This document shows positions 28,129 to 38,073 of a DNA stretch of 64,000 nucleotides, in pieces. How positions within the stretch are numbered: position 1 is the first letter of the stretch; each line of letters opens with the position of its first letter. Source of the stretch: Tetramitus jugosus (Eukaryota > Heterolobosea > Eutetramitea > Acrasida > Vahlkampfiidae). Under the pieces are notes generated by a model. That model was not told where the DNA came from. It ran no database searches and saw only the letters and a program-made list of their open reading frames with translations. The position numbers and the translations under genes are program-made. The DNA is taken from contig OW569364.1 of the NCBI GenBank assembly GCA_937625935.1, positions 62,001 through 126,000 on the forward strand. The letters are read 5' to 3'.

Positions 28129-30468
28129 TTACAAATCCTTTGTTATTCTTCCGAACACCCACCCTCCATGTCCGTCAATGAGCAGTGAGAAATCATGGAA
28201 CTGTTGCAAAGTAGGTCGGTGTCCCACGGAAACGATTGTGACACCTGGTAGTGCTCGTATGTTCTTGTACATGAATTCTTCTACATCAATATCGACAGCA
28301 CTAGTTGATTCATCGAGAATCACAAATCGAGGTTGACGGTAGAACACACGGGCAAGGGACAATCTCTGTTTTTCTCCTGGACTGAGTGCCTCTGGCCAAT
28401 CATAGGATATTTCCCAGTCGTTGTTCACACGATTGAGCAAGTATTCGAGACGAGACTTTTGCAGAGTTTCCACCAATTGTGGCCTAATCATTTCCTTCTC
28501 CTCTGGGTCTCGTATCTTCCGAGGATATGTAATTTGATCCATGAGAGTTCCTCGAAAGGTGTATGGTACTTGAGGAACAAACAGCAAATTGTCCCTTGAA
28601 GGCCTAGCAATAAATCCTGTCTTGTATGGCCACAAGTTACCCAACAGACGCAATATCGAACTCTTTGGACATATTCGTTGCTAGAGTTAGTACATGTATG
28701 GGACAAGTAAAAAAGTGGTTGCCATTCAATACATACCTTTCCTGCACCTGAAGGACCTTGAATCAATAGGTGCTCTCCTGGAGACACCTTGAATGTCAAG
28801 TCATTCACAAGACATCTGGAATCAGAGTTGAACACGTCCGAAGCATCATTTTGTTGATCGGACATGGGAGTATAAACAGAGACACCTCTGAACTCAATGT
28901 AATCAGCATCATTCTCATCCAGAGCATTAAACAGCTCTTGATAACCAACAGTGCTATCAGCGTTACGAGATGCTTCTCTCTGTTTCAACTCTGCCAACAC
29001 TTCTGTCATATGACCGATACGAGCAGTGTAGCCGGCCAACTCGGACAAGTCACTAGCCAATTGAATAAACTGTGTAAAACCGTAGACAAGCATAATGACA
29101 CCAAAGGAATCCATTTGAATTCGGGCCATGAGCTCACCAGGTGTCTCATTATCTCTTCCGTACGTTTGCAACACAAATGTCGCAAAAGCAATAATAAAGA
29201 GATTGAGAATGGACCCAATGTAGCCAAACAAATTGGTATGGACTTCATCACAATAATCAAACAAAAAACACCATTGAACAGAAAACAAAAAGTTAGAATC
29301 ATTATTTCTTAACTGAACCACCGCTTGCAACAAAAGTGATTATTCGTTAGTTTGTACATACAATTGAGGAAAAAGTTTCGTTTGACAATGAACCATCGAT
29401 TCCGAATGATTTTGGCAAAGAACTTTTCATTTCTCTCACGTTCTCTCTCTTCACCACCAAAGAACGCAATGGACTCTGCGTTGGTTCGTAGCGAGACATG
29501 AGAAAATCTAAAGTTGCCCTCAGCAATCTCCTGTCGATACCACAAGTTGGCAATTGGTGAGATTAAAAACTTGTTAATGATCGAGCCCAGTGCAAAATAG
29601 GCATAGCAGAACAAGGGACCTTGCCAACCGAGTGACTTGTATGTCAACACAGTATAAGTAATGACATTTGTCGGAGATTGAAACAATTTTTCAAGGATAG
29701 TACCCATGGCCTTTGAAAACGCCTCAACATCTCTCGTCACTCTCTGATCTCTATATTATCGAACCACAAAGTTTACCAAAAAGAAAGTTTACAAAACTTG
29801 TTAATAAAACAAAATACAAAAGAATAAACAACAGTGCAAAAGCTCAATAATGAATAGTCAAACAACAACAAACAAACGTACGGATTATCAACTCTCTTAT
29901 CCAACAGTAGCATCTGATAAAATGAATCCTTGTTCAAATACCTCGATTGTAGATGCAATGTCAAATTCTTTCTCCAACCAACGAGCAATGCATCATTAAT
30001 GAGCATGCGAACCGTCTTTAGTGCATTCACACCCAAAATCCAAGCTACAGTCAACAACATGACCAAAATAAATTTCCGAGTCGCTTCGCGCGATTGATTC
30101 AAGCAACCGTCTACGATAGCGCTGGTAAATTTCGACGCAGCTTTCATCACTTCATTTCCAACGTACACTTCAGCCAAGCAGAAGCAAAAGAGAAGAACGA
30201 CACAGAGGAGATTAAACCAAGAGACACAGGATAACCACGACATGACACGAACAAGAGAAGACTGAGGAAGACAAGAAGGCATCTGAACTTGACTCAAAAA
30301 AGACCAAAGCTTTGTTGTTGACTGAACATCATGATGATCAGTTCCCTCTGACTGTAGAGACTTGGTTGACGTGAGTGCCAATTTGCAACAACGAAGCCAT
30401 CTCTTGAGAAACAAGAGATCGAAACGATGTTTTCCCACCTCTTGATTCAAAGCTTGCTTGTTCTTCAT
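28129..30468 (-). CDS. ABC half-transporter, subfamily D, ABCD4-like (four exons)
   Basis: Exons on the minus strand are 30468-29882, 29750-29362, 29242-28737 and 28662-28129. They join to 671 residues in frame. The transmembrane half holds the family motif KRVDNPDQRVTRDVEAFSK (split by the first intron) and the EGNFRFSHVSLRTNAESIAFF segment, characteristic of ABCD proteins and closest in feel to ABCD4. The nucleotide-binding half has Walker A QGPSGAGKSS (split exactly after GK by the last intron), ABC signature LSPGEKQRLSLAR, Walker B FVILDEST and an H-loop SVGHRP. ABCD4 moves cobalamin out of lysosomes; other ABCD members import acyl-CoA into peroxisomes. The substrate here is unproven. The first ATG is at 30468; the upstream frame lacks one. 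Confidence 0.9.
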
Positions 30469-30881
30469 TCGTCTAGATGATGATGTTTTTTTGTGTTGCA
30501 GTTGTTTTTGAGCTAATAGCAATGCTCCGCTCAGTATTTTTCCGCGCCTCTTTCCCAAAGGACACGTGCTATTGGGTCTTCCAATGTGAGAGATATGAAG
30601 GAAAAGTTTTTCTCTTCACACTTCAATCCTTCTTCGTATGAAATAAATGTCTTCATTTTTTTGCCCTGAAGATTTTCTTTTTCATTTGATATTCAATTTC
30701 TCCTCTCTGGTGGCGGATCACCGAAATGATTGGGTGACATCATCAAAAATCAGATCGTTACGACCTGTATCCTTCAATAAACATGTATGTGTGTTGGTTG
30801 GATCATACCACACTGGCAAAACCAAAAAAATCCACTCCCAACAACTCCCACAAAAACAACAATAACTCATAAAAAATTATC
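30469..30881. other. Bidirectional promoter region, ABCD4-like and glutaryl-CoA dehydrogenase genes
   Basis: About 410 bases between two divergent genes. The GCDH side has a long A/C-rich leader just before its ATG. An open frame without an ATG continues upstream of the ABCD4-like start. I see no RNA gene. Confidence 0.5.
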
Positions 30882-32174
30882 ATGTTCAAACAACTCACCC
30901 AAAAGTCCCTTGCTGGTGTCTTGCACAACAGCAACAAAGCAGCACTACGACCATTGTCTCAACGTTCCTATGCTAGCAGCAGTCAACAAAAAGGTATGGT
31001 CCCATACGATTGGCAAGATCCACTCAGACTCAATGACTTGTTGAGTGACGAGGAACGTGAGATCCAACATCAGGTCCACCAGTACTGTCAAAGCAAGTTG
31101 ATGCCTCGTGTCACTGAGAGCTTTAGACAAGAAAAGTTTGATAGAGACATTTTCCGTGAGTTTGGTGAGATGGGTATGCTAGGAAGCACGATTGAAGGAT
31201 ATGGTTGCCCTGGTGTCAACTATGTGAGCTATGGTTTGATTGCTCGTGAAGTGGAGCGTGTGGACAGTGGTTTTCGATCTGCGCTCTCTGTTCAGAGTTC
31301 GTTGGTCATGCATCCCATCTATACGTTCGGAACAGAAGCTCAAAAACAAAAGTATTTGCCAAGGTTGGCCACTGGTGAGATTGTGGGTTGCTTTGGTTTG
31401 ACTGAACCAAATCACGGTTCTGATCCTGGTTCCATGGAAACAAGAGCTGTTCGTGACTCAGCTTCTGGTGACTATATTCTCAACGGTGCAAAGATGTGGA
31501 TTACCAATTCTCCGATTGCTGACATTTGTGTCGTCTGGGCAAAGAATATGGAGGAGAATGGTGCCATTAGAGGTTTCATTCTCGAGAGAGGAATGCCTGG
31601 TTTGACCACTCCTAGAATCAAGGGCAAGGTATCTCTGAGAACATCGGAGACTGGTGAGATTGTCATGGACAATGTTCGTGTTCCAGCAGAGAACATGCTG
31701 CCTGGTGTTCAGGGATTGAAGGGACCATTCAGTTGTTTGAACAGCGCAAGATATGGTATCTCATGGGGTGCTTTGGGTGCTGCAGAATTCTGCTTCCACT
31801 TTGCAAGACAATACCAGTTGGACAGAAAGCAATTTGGACGACCATTGGCAGCCAATCAGATTAGTCAAAAGAAGTTTGCTGACATGTCAACTGAGATTAC
31901 TCTCGGATTGCACGCATGTCTCCAATTGGGTCGATTGAGAGATGCAGGAAAGTACTCTCCAGAGATGATTTCCATGCTCAAGAGAAACAATGCTGGAAAG
32001 GCGTTGGATATTGCCAGAGTTTGCAGAGACATGCTCGGTGGTAACGGTGTCAGTGACGAGTATCACATCATTAGACATTCTGTCAATTTGGAGAGTGTAA
32101 ACACATACGAGGGTACTCACGATATTCATGCATTGATCTTGGGAAGAGCCATCACTGGCATTGCTGCTTTCTAA
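30882..32174 (+). CDS. GCDH: Glutaryl-CoA dehydrogenase, mitochondrial
   Basis: FAD enzyme that oxidatively decarboxylates glutaryl-CoA to crotonyl-CoA in lysine and tryptophan breakdown. The 430-residue frame begins with a mitochondrial-type leader ([20 protein letters not shown], then [14 protein letters not shown]). The mature enzyme opens with [17 protein letters not shown]. Family landmarks include [21 protein letters not shown] (FAD/substrate loop) and [18 protein letters not shown]. They also include [21 protein letters not shown] and the C-terminal catalytic-base region [18 protein letters not shown], where the Glu is the general base. [15 protein letters not shown] is typical of GCDH rather than other acyl-CoA dehydrogenases. 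No frame problem is visible. Confidence 0.96.
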   Translation: MFKQLTQKSLAGVLHNSNKAALRPLSQRSYASSSQQKGMVPYDWQDPLRLNDLLSDEEREIQHQVHQYCQSKLMPRVTESFRQEKFDRDIFREFGEMGMLGSTIEGYGCPGVNYVSYGLIAREVERVDSGFRSALSVQSSLVMHPIYTFGTEAQKQKYLPRLATGEIVGCFGLTEPNHGSDPGSMETRAVRDSASGDYILNGAKMWITNSPIADICVVWAKNMEENGAIRGFILERGMPGLTTPRIKGKVSLRTSETGEIVMDNVRVPAENMLPGVQGLKGPFSCLNSARYGISWGALGAAEFCFHFARQYQLDRKQFGRPLAANQISQKKFADMSTEITLGLHACLQLGRLRDAGKYSPEMISMLKRNNAGKALDIARVCRDMLGGNGVSDEYHIIRHSVNLESVNTYEGTHDIHALILGRAITGIAAF

Positions 32175-32373
32175 ATTGCAGTCGAACAAACAACAATAAC
32201 AACAACAAAGGAGGTGACTTCGAAACAAAGATTTCAACAAAAATAAACATGTACTGTAACATACCTGCATTTTGGATTGGATTGTGGCTAAACTCTGATT
32301 TGTTCTCCCAAACCTGGAACAACGAAATTATCTCTCTGAGAAAAACAGAAAAGCAAAAACAAAAATCAAAACA

Positions 32374-33054
32374 ATGAGTGACAATACTGCAACACCAATA
32401 TTGAATAATAACCTCAATATGAGCGATAACAATAACGCAAATATCGCCATTGACCAACTTTCTTCGAATCCTGCTGAAGGCCTTCAACAAGTGACACAAA
32501 AAACAAAAATTTTCGCGCTTTTTTCGAATTGGAAATTTTCGCGGTCATCTACAGTTGATGGTCAGTGCTCGTACACGGATCGGTTGCACCGTTACTTTGA
32601 ACAATGTCGTGTTCGACTCTCGAGCTCCAAGATGTCAGGACTAGTTCCCAGGTATGAGAATCAAGGTGCTTCCTCTTCTATTGATTCTGGAACAACAGTC
32701 AGCTCCCCGAAAAAGACTGGATTCATTACAAGCTATATTCTGAGTCTCTATGGTGAGAGTGTAGGTGAATCAGTGTCAAGAACTTCTCATGGATTACAAA
32801 ACTTGTTCAACAGTGCTGCAGTTGCCATACAGTGGGGCACTATTCTTTTTGGTTCAGCTGCGCTGATTGCGAGCTTGACTCCACTGATAATGACGCTTTT
32901 GCGACTGTACTTTAAGGATGAGTTCAAGAGCTTTTCATCATCCGACACGAGTCCATCTCCAAAAAGCGTACCGAAACAAGACAGTATCTCCCTGCCAGAA
33001 GAGAATTCTAAGACGAAGGAGGAAGATGGTCCTGATGAGTCACGGAGTGCTTAA
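32374..33054 (+). CDS. Unknown small membrane-associated protein, 226 aa
   Basis: Intact plus-strand frame starting about 200 bases after the GCDH stop. The N-terminus is Asn-rich (MSDNTATPILNNNLNMSDNN). A basic middle follows, and then a segment resembling an amphipathic or membrane region (AVAIQWGTILFGSAALIASLTPLIMTLLRLYF), which is probably one TM helix. The tail is Ser/Glu-rich and charged. I recognise no family; a small tail-region membrane protein is the most that can be said. Confidence 0.68.
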   Translation: MSDNTATPILNNNLNMSDNNNANIAIDQLSSNPAEGLQQVTQKTKIFALFSNWKFSRSSTVDGQCSYTDRLHRYFEQCRVRLSSSKMSGLVPRYENQGASSSIDSGTTVSSPKKTGFITSYILSLYGESVGESVSRTSHGLQNLFNSAAVAIQWGTILFGSAALIASLTPLIMTLLRLYFKDEFKSFSSSDTSPSPKSVPKQDSISLPEENSKTKEEDGPDESRSA

Positions 33055-33122
33055 TGTTACACGAGAGAACATAAATATGTAATTTAATTGTATTTTATTC
33101 GATTGGCTTAGCATCTCATTGA

Positions 33123-34049
33123 CTAATTGCGGAACAAGAAAGATATTACAATGGTCGCTACTAATAGACACATTGAGATAATGAATCTAGGAGTATGGTT
33201 ATCTGCATCACTGGCGTGTGGATGAGAACTGCTTCTCGCACCTGTAGGACTGGACGGAGTCGGAGAAGGACGAGAGGACTGGATAGGTGCAGGACTGCTG
33301 GTAGCAGGGACAGATGGAGAAGGAATAGGAGTTGGAACAGGTGATGGTGCTCCACTTGGGAGGGCAGATGGTTGAGGACCAGTGCTGGTACTGGGACTTG
33401 GTGATGGGCTTGGTCCGATGCAATTACTTGAGATTTTCATTGGATTGAACTGGTACTTTTGATTGTATTGATGAATGAACCAACTAGTTGATGCATCTGG
33501 TCCCTGAGGTGTTCTGCTCGTATGCATAGCGACCATGATTTCCATGGTTGCATCCTTGATCGTCACACTTCTTTCTGTGGCATATTGGAATTTCTTGGAG
33601 AACTTGACTGTGACGGAGCCGTCGTCATTTTCAATCACCGAGAGATTGTTTTCAAAGATGGTACCGTTGGCCTGATGTGGCTTCCCTACAGTTTCGACCG
33701 CTTGTTTCATCGAGTGCTTAATCTCACCATTTTCTTTCCAAATGAGCATGATGTCAGCTGGAGCCATACCATACTGAAGATTTGTTCCAAGTCCGAATGC
33801 AATCCATCCTGCATCAAGCTTGTTGTCCCGATTAAAGACAACCATACCATTCATTACATCATTCTGAGTGTTCCACTCCAGGTAGGAGCCCACTCTCTTT
33901 GGTCCAAATAGGGCAAAGTTGACACATCCATTGTTGTTCTGTCCATGAGTGTATTCGGGCATCATCGTCAGCAGCAATGCCATTGATGCTACAATTGCCA
34001 AGAGTATCGGCCTCCAGAGGTGCTTGAATTCTCGTGTTCTTGTGTGCAT
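33123..34049 (-). CDS. DOMON-domain surface protein, probably GPI-anchored
   Basis: 308 residues from the ATG at 34049. The signal sequence is ILLAIVASMALLLTMMPEYTHG. A DOMON beta-sandwich follows. It holds the strands YLEWNTQNDVMNGMVVF, AGWIAFGLGTNLQYGM and ADIMLIWKENGEI, then an ISSNCIGP end. DOMON domains bind heme or sugar and often sit in secreted redox or adhesion proteins. A Ser/Pro-rich stalk (SPSPSPSTSTGPQPSALP) leads to a hydrophobic C-terminus (FIISMCLLVATIVISFLF) with only two residues after it. That end suits a GPI signal or a tail TM. Ligand and partner are unknown. Confidence 0.8.
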   Translation of the reverse strand: MHTRTREFKHLWRPILLAIVASMALLLTMMPEYTHGQNNNGCVNFALFGPKRVGSYLEWNTQNDVMNGMVVFNRDNKLDAGWIAFGLGTNLQYGMAPADIMLIWKENGEIKHSMKQAVETVGKPHQANGTIFENNLSVIENDDGSVTVKFSKKFQYATERSVTIKDATMEIMVAMHTSRTPQGPDASTSWFIHQYNQKYQFNPMKISSNCIGPSPSPSPSTSTGPQPSALPSGAPSPVPTPIPSPSVPATSSPAPIQSSRPSPTPSSPTGARSSSHPHASDADNHTPRFIISMCLLVATIVISFLFRN

Positions 34050-34309
34050 AGTTTGGATCTGGACTTGTTGTTTCTTTTCTTCCTGTAGTCTTGTTGTTTG
34101 GGATTCATAGGCCAGTGCACTTAATAGATTGTTATTCGAAGCAATTCATCTTCCCAAAGATACTCTCTGGGCATCCGTTATTTTTCCGAAGAGACATCCG
34201 ATTGTTGCTGTTTTTGGTGACCCGTCAATATGATTCCACGATGCTGCAACGAGGACAATGTGATGAACATTCTGGGAATATGTGCAAGGGAGTTTAGCTA
34301 ATGATTTAT

Positions 34310-34579
34310 TCACAACACTCTGAGTGTTCTTAATTCTTTGCCGTAATTGATGGCTGCAAGTGTGTCTCCTCTTCCTACAGCCTCCTCCAACGAAATATCT
34401 AGCTCTATTATCCTCTCTTGGATTGTGAGAATATGGTTTAGGGATAGGTGTCGAAAGTTGTCAACAAGATTCATCTTTACTCCCGGAGTGTCATTCTTTC
34501 TGCCTTGTTGGTCCTTGTTGGGTTCGAGGCGTTGGTTCGTCAAGCTACTCTTGAACAATTTCTGTGCCAATTCTTCCAT
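34310..34579 (-). CDS. Small unknown helical protein, 89 aa
   Basis: Short intact frame with an ATG at 34579 (MEELAQKLFKSSL). The C-terminal half is a charged helix pair (LTIQERIIELDISLEEAVGRGDTLAAI then NYGKELRTLRVL). Its spacing loosely resembles a UVR-type coiled helix, but the match is too weak to name. No targeting signal. It could be a real small gene or a chance frame; the codon pattern and clean ATG favour real. Confidence 0.5.
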   Translation of the reverse strand: MEELAQKLFKSSLTNQRLEPNKDQQGRKNDTPGVKMNLVDNFRHLSLNHILTIQERIIELDISLEEAVGRGDTLAAINYGKELRTLRVL

Positions 34580-34951
34580 CTATTCAGAGTGTACAAGTAT
34601 TGTCAGTCAGTTTGATTTGTTTTCACAAACGTTCTATCCTGCAAGCTCTCTTTTTGGTGGTCCAACCATCACCTCAGAGGAGAAAGGGAGGAACTGCCAC
34701 AGCATCAGGCCTTTTATGGAGATCCGAGGCATGAAACCGGTTTCCTTTTTCTCAACCAAAATCTAACCATCCAATACTTCATACCATTCATCAAAAGGAG
34801 CAACTTCACACACAGATGAAGCATTAACTTTCACCTCCTCTTTGTCGTTCAACCCGCAAATGTGGCAAAAAATAGTTTGTTGTTACAAAAACCGAATTCG
34901 CTGATCCAGCCACATCATCAAGCAAAAAGATAGCAACCCTCGAAAAGAAAA
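34580..34951. other. Intergenic, promoter of LRR gene
   Basis: About 370 bases between divergent genes. I see no RNA gene or convincing frame. CA/CAA-rich sequence lies before the LRR gene ATG. Confidence 0.45.
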
Positions 34952-36376
34952 ATGAATGAACAAGAAGAGGATGACCACGATCGTGACACCACTCAAAGGC
35001 AATCATCAGGGACAACTTCTCCCGCAATCGACAGATCTGGAGAACAAAATGAAGGAGAAGAAAATGCACAAAATGACAGTCGAGTGACAGGTGATGATGC
35101 TTCAAGAACAAATCAGGAAAACAATGACGTCGCACACACAACAACGACGATTGTTGAAGAGACGGAAGAAGGAGAAGAAATTCAAGATGATTCTCTCCCG
35201 CCTAATGTGTATAGAATTGCACAAAGGTTCTGGAGAAGTGTTCTGAATAATTATCGTGTGATCGTGTCTCGAAATACAATGCTCTCGTCGAGCCACATGT
35301 CTCGTATCATTCGTGATTTGCGACCAATCATCCAACAGACCCAAGGAGCTTGTACAGATTTTGTTTGGTCATTGGATTTGGGTCATAACACGTTTACTGA
35401 AATTCCCAATGGATTACAGTGGTTTCATCGAGTGGAGCGATTGGATCTAAGTTCGAATTTGATTGAGTCATTGACTACGTTGCCATCATCTCCTTCGAAA
35501 CATGGAGATCATAAGAAGAGTTCATCGTCTTCCACTCTTAAATCCGATAGTGTCGATGATCGTGAGAGCGAGGATGATGCGATAAACGAAGTAAGTGGAG
35601 TGTTGTGTCGAATGACAATGTTAAAAATTCTCAACTTGTCGACGAATCGATTAATGGAGATTGAGACACCTCGGCCATCGATCGGAGCGTTTACTTGGCC
35701 ACATCAGTATCAATATTTGTTTCCAGAGAGCTTGCGAGTACTGGACTTGCAAAACAATCAAATAGTCAAGATATCAGACGATGCTTTTTCAAATTTGAAA
35801 CAATTGGTTCGACTCAGTCTAGCATACAATCAACTGCAGATGCTTCCGAGTTCGATATGCGATCTTTCACAACTGTTAGAGCTAGAATTGAATGATAATC
35901 AACTCACTTTTTTGCCGCAAAGAATGCAACGCTTGAACAAGTTGAACGTACTGACTCTGATGCGTAATTCATTCCATCTGCACAAGCCTATGGATATTCG
36001 AGAGAATATTACGGTAGAAAACCCTCTGTCTTTACAGGAGTTGTGCCGAAGGTATATTAGACAGAATCGGATACATTCTGGCAAATCACTCACAGATATT
36101 GTGCCGAGTAGTGTAATGGAAGTGGAGGAAGATATCGAACTAGAAAACAAATTGTGTTTCCAGAGTCTTAAGCGACAAGAAAAGTTGGAGCAGGAGGTTG
36201 CAGTGTGTCCTCTCTGTGGATATGAGTTTTCAATCAAATTTACAACGACAGTCATCAGTAGGGGAAGGGTGTTGTCGCCCACTGTACAAAAGGAACTTGT
36301 TCCAATCAAATGGCGGTGCTGTAGTTTCAATTGTGCTGTGATCATGCTAAGACGTTCGCTTCAGAACCCAAGATAA
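34952..36376 (+). CDS. Leucine-rich repeat protein with C-terminal Cys cluster
   Basis: 474 residues, ATG at 34952. An acidic, Gln/Asp-rich N-terminus (to about residue 75) is followed by LRRs. Examples are WSLDLGHNTFTEIPNGLQWF, VERLDLSSNLIESLTTLP, LRVLDLQNNQIVKISDDAF, LVRLSLAYNQLQMLPSSI and LLELELNDNQLTFLPQRM. A Ser-rich insert splits the repeat array near residue 175. The tail has CPLCGYEFS and RCCSFNCAV, so two CxxC-like pairs could bind a metal. Such LRR proteins are protein-interaction scaffolds. There is no signal peptide, so it is cytosolic or nuclear. The specific partner is not evident. Confidence 0.82.
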   Translation: MNEQEEDDHDRDTTQRQSSGTTSPAIDRSGEQNEGEENAQNDSRVTGDDASRTNQENNDVAHTTTTIVEETEEGEEIQDDSLPPNVYRIAQRFWRSVLNNYRVIVSRNTMLSSSHMSRIIRDLRPIIQQTQGACTDFVWSLDLGHNTFTEIPNGLQWFHRVERLDLSSNLIESLTTLPSSPSKHGDHKKSSSSSTLKSDSVDDRESEDDAINEVSGVLCRMTMLKILNLSTNRLMEIETPRPSIGAFTWPHQYQYLFPESLRVLDLQNNQIVKISDDAFSNLKQLVRLSLAYNQLQMLPSSICDLSQLLELELNDNQLTFLPQRMQRLNKLNVLTLMRNSFHLHKPMDIRENITVENPLSLQELCRRYIRQNRIHSGKSLTDIVPSSVMEVEEDIELENKLCFQSLKRQEKLEQEVAVCPLCGYEFSIKFTTTVISRGRVLSPTVQKELVPIKWRCCSFNCAVIMLRRSLQNPR

Positions 36377-36669
36377 GGTGAAACTAATAGAAGACGACAC
36401 TATATAACCTTCTGATCTTCAAATCGATGTGCACGGAACATGAACAACAAGAATGAATGTGAGTAAGTTTATTATCTCAACCTGCGCAAGTGAAATTCAA
36501 CGATCGTGGTTTTACCATTTCGTTTCAGAATGACATCACACCAATGGGCATCGCACAATCCCCTTAAGCTCATATGTCATCTGTCTCCTTCTAGCCTGGC
36601 AATTTTTCTCTCTCTGAATTATTGTGGATAACAACAAAAAGCATCATCATAAACAGCAAAAAAAAAACG

Positions 36670-37977
36670 ATGACCACAACCACAATCATCAACCAACAAC
36701 AACAACAACAAAAAAAGAGTTCCAATAATGTCGTCTACTCTGCTCACTTGTTCAGAGTCGTGACAATCGTCTCCTGTACACTCATGTTATGCATTGTTGG
36801 TTTCTTTGTTTTGCTTTCCATGCTAGAAGGCTCGTGGTCCAACTGGAGTCAAGCTACATGTATGCCCAATGATTGCTTTTGTGAGAAACCAACGGGAACT
36901 TTGCTTCAACAGCCTGTGAACACGTTCAGTAATTTGGCGTTTTGTTTGACCGGAGTAATTGTTTTTGTAATGATTGGGTATGCGTTGGACAAAAATAGAG
37001 ATGACAGTGAGGAGGATTACAAGAATGAAGCTCAACCAGAGAGTGCCTTTTGGTTGTATGGAGCAGTGTATGGAATGGGTAATGTGTTCTTGGGACTAGG
37101 TAGTGGCATGTATCATGCCTCCATGGCCTTTGTGCCTCAAGTCATGGACAATGTAGGCATGTACTTTATCATTTGTTGGGCATTTGCTTATAACATGGTT
37201 CGATTGGCACCTAGAAGAGTTCAGAGAAGTGTCTTCTTTAGTGTCTACCTGTCCATGTTGATCATCTTTACATTGATCAATATTTATATGGCCAATGTGA
37301 GAAGATATGCCTTCTTTGCCATGGTTCTATTCTACATGGCCAGTGAATACTATGTCGATAGTCATATGAAGGTGAGATTTGAGCTCGCACCACAAAACTA
37401 TCAAATGAATATGAAGGTTTGGGTGAGTGCTCTCGTTTCGATCGCTGTTGGATTCGTCTTCTGGATCCTGGATCAGAACAAGATTCTCTGTAATCCTACT
37501 GGTTACTTCCAGGGTCATGCTGTTTGGCATGCCTTGTGTGCTCTGTCTTCTTGGTTGCTCTTTTACTATTACTATGCAGAGAAGAAGAAGCCTGCTCTGT
37601 ATTCTGGTGACTGTTCTAGTAGCAACAAGGTGCTCGGAGAAAGAATTCAATCGGATGATGAAGTCATTGGTCTCATGAACGAAAGAGGTCACAGCTCTGC
37701 AATTGTTGAGGATGAAATGTCAGAGTACAACCAACCTATTGTACAACAAGCAGATCAAGTGTATCATATGGATCAAGGCTACGTCGTGAACAACCATATC
37801 TATATGCCATCTGGCAACCATGTGGCTCCTCATCAGCATTACCCATTGGCACACATGGGAGCTCCTATGATGATGAATCCATCGTATGTCATGCCAGCTC
37901 CACAGTACGCAGCGCCAGCTTCTCTCTATCCAATCACTGCTCCAAGCAGCTCAGAGAAGAACTCTCGTCGCATGTAA
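36670..37977 (+). CDS. Alkaline-ceramidase-like (CREST superfamily) membrane protein
   Basis: 435 residues, ATG at 36670 (MTTTTIINQQQQQQ). About seven TM helices. The catalytic pattern of the CREST hydrolase superfamily is recognisable. A Ser follows the first helix region (NTFSNLAFCLTG). Then come GLGSGMYHASMAFVPQVMDNVGMY with His and Asp, and GHAVWHALCALSSWLLFYY with the paired His of an HxxxH motif. Alkaline ceramidases and related enzymes use a Zn-His site to cleave lipids. A long cytosolic tail is rich in Tyr, Pro and Met (YAAPASLYPITAP). The catalytic role is inferred from motif positions; the true substrate is unknown. Confidence 0.72.
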   Translation: MTTTTIINQQQQQQKKSSNNVVYSAHLFRVVTIVSCTLMLCIVGFFVLLSMLEGSWSNWSQATCMPNDCFCEKPTGTLLQQPVNTFSNLAFCLTGVIVFVMIGYALDKNRDDSEEDYKNEAQPESAFWLYGAVYGMGNVFLGLGSGMYHASMAFVPQVMDNVGMYFIICWAFAYNMVRLAPRRVQRSVFFSVYLSMLIIFTLINIYMANVRRYAFFAMVLFYMASEYYVDSHMKVRFELAPQNYQMNMKVWVSALVSIAVGFVFWILDQNKILCNPTGYFQGHAVWHALCALSSWLLFYYYYAEKKKPALYSGDCSSSNKVLGERIQSDDEVIGLMNERGHSSAIVEDEMSEYNQPIVQQADQVYHMDQGYVVNNHIYMPSGNHVAPHQHYPLAHMGAPMMMNPSYVMPAPQYAAPASLYPITAPSSSEKNSRRM

Positions 37978-38073
37978 TTTACTGGACCCAACGCTTGTAA
38001 TCATTTTGTAAAGGACACATCCGGACTTAAATTAAAAGTAAAATTTTTATTTTGGCATTGTTTGAAGGAAACG

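Noticed and set aside
28680-28736. Use of the upstream AG near 28680 as the normal acceptor in the ABCD4-like gene
   Set aside because: It would put six residues inside the Walker A motif. I treat it as an alternative site only.
29243-29361. Two introns or a mini-exon in the ABCD4-like gene around 29243-29361
   Set aside because: A mini-exon breaks the frame. A single intron gives a clean join into the conserved Y-I-G-S-I-L segment.
30468-30558. Longer N-terminus of the ABCD4-like gene from 30558
   Set aside because: The codon at 30558 is TTG and the upstream frame has no ATG. The start is set to 30468.
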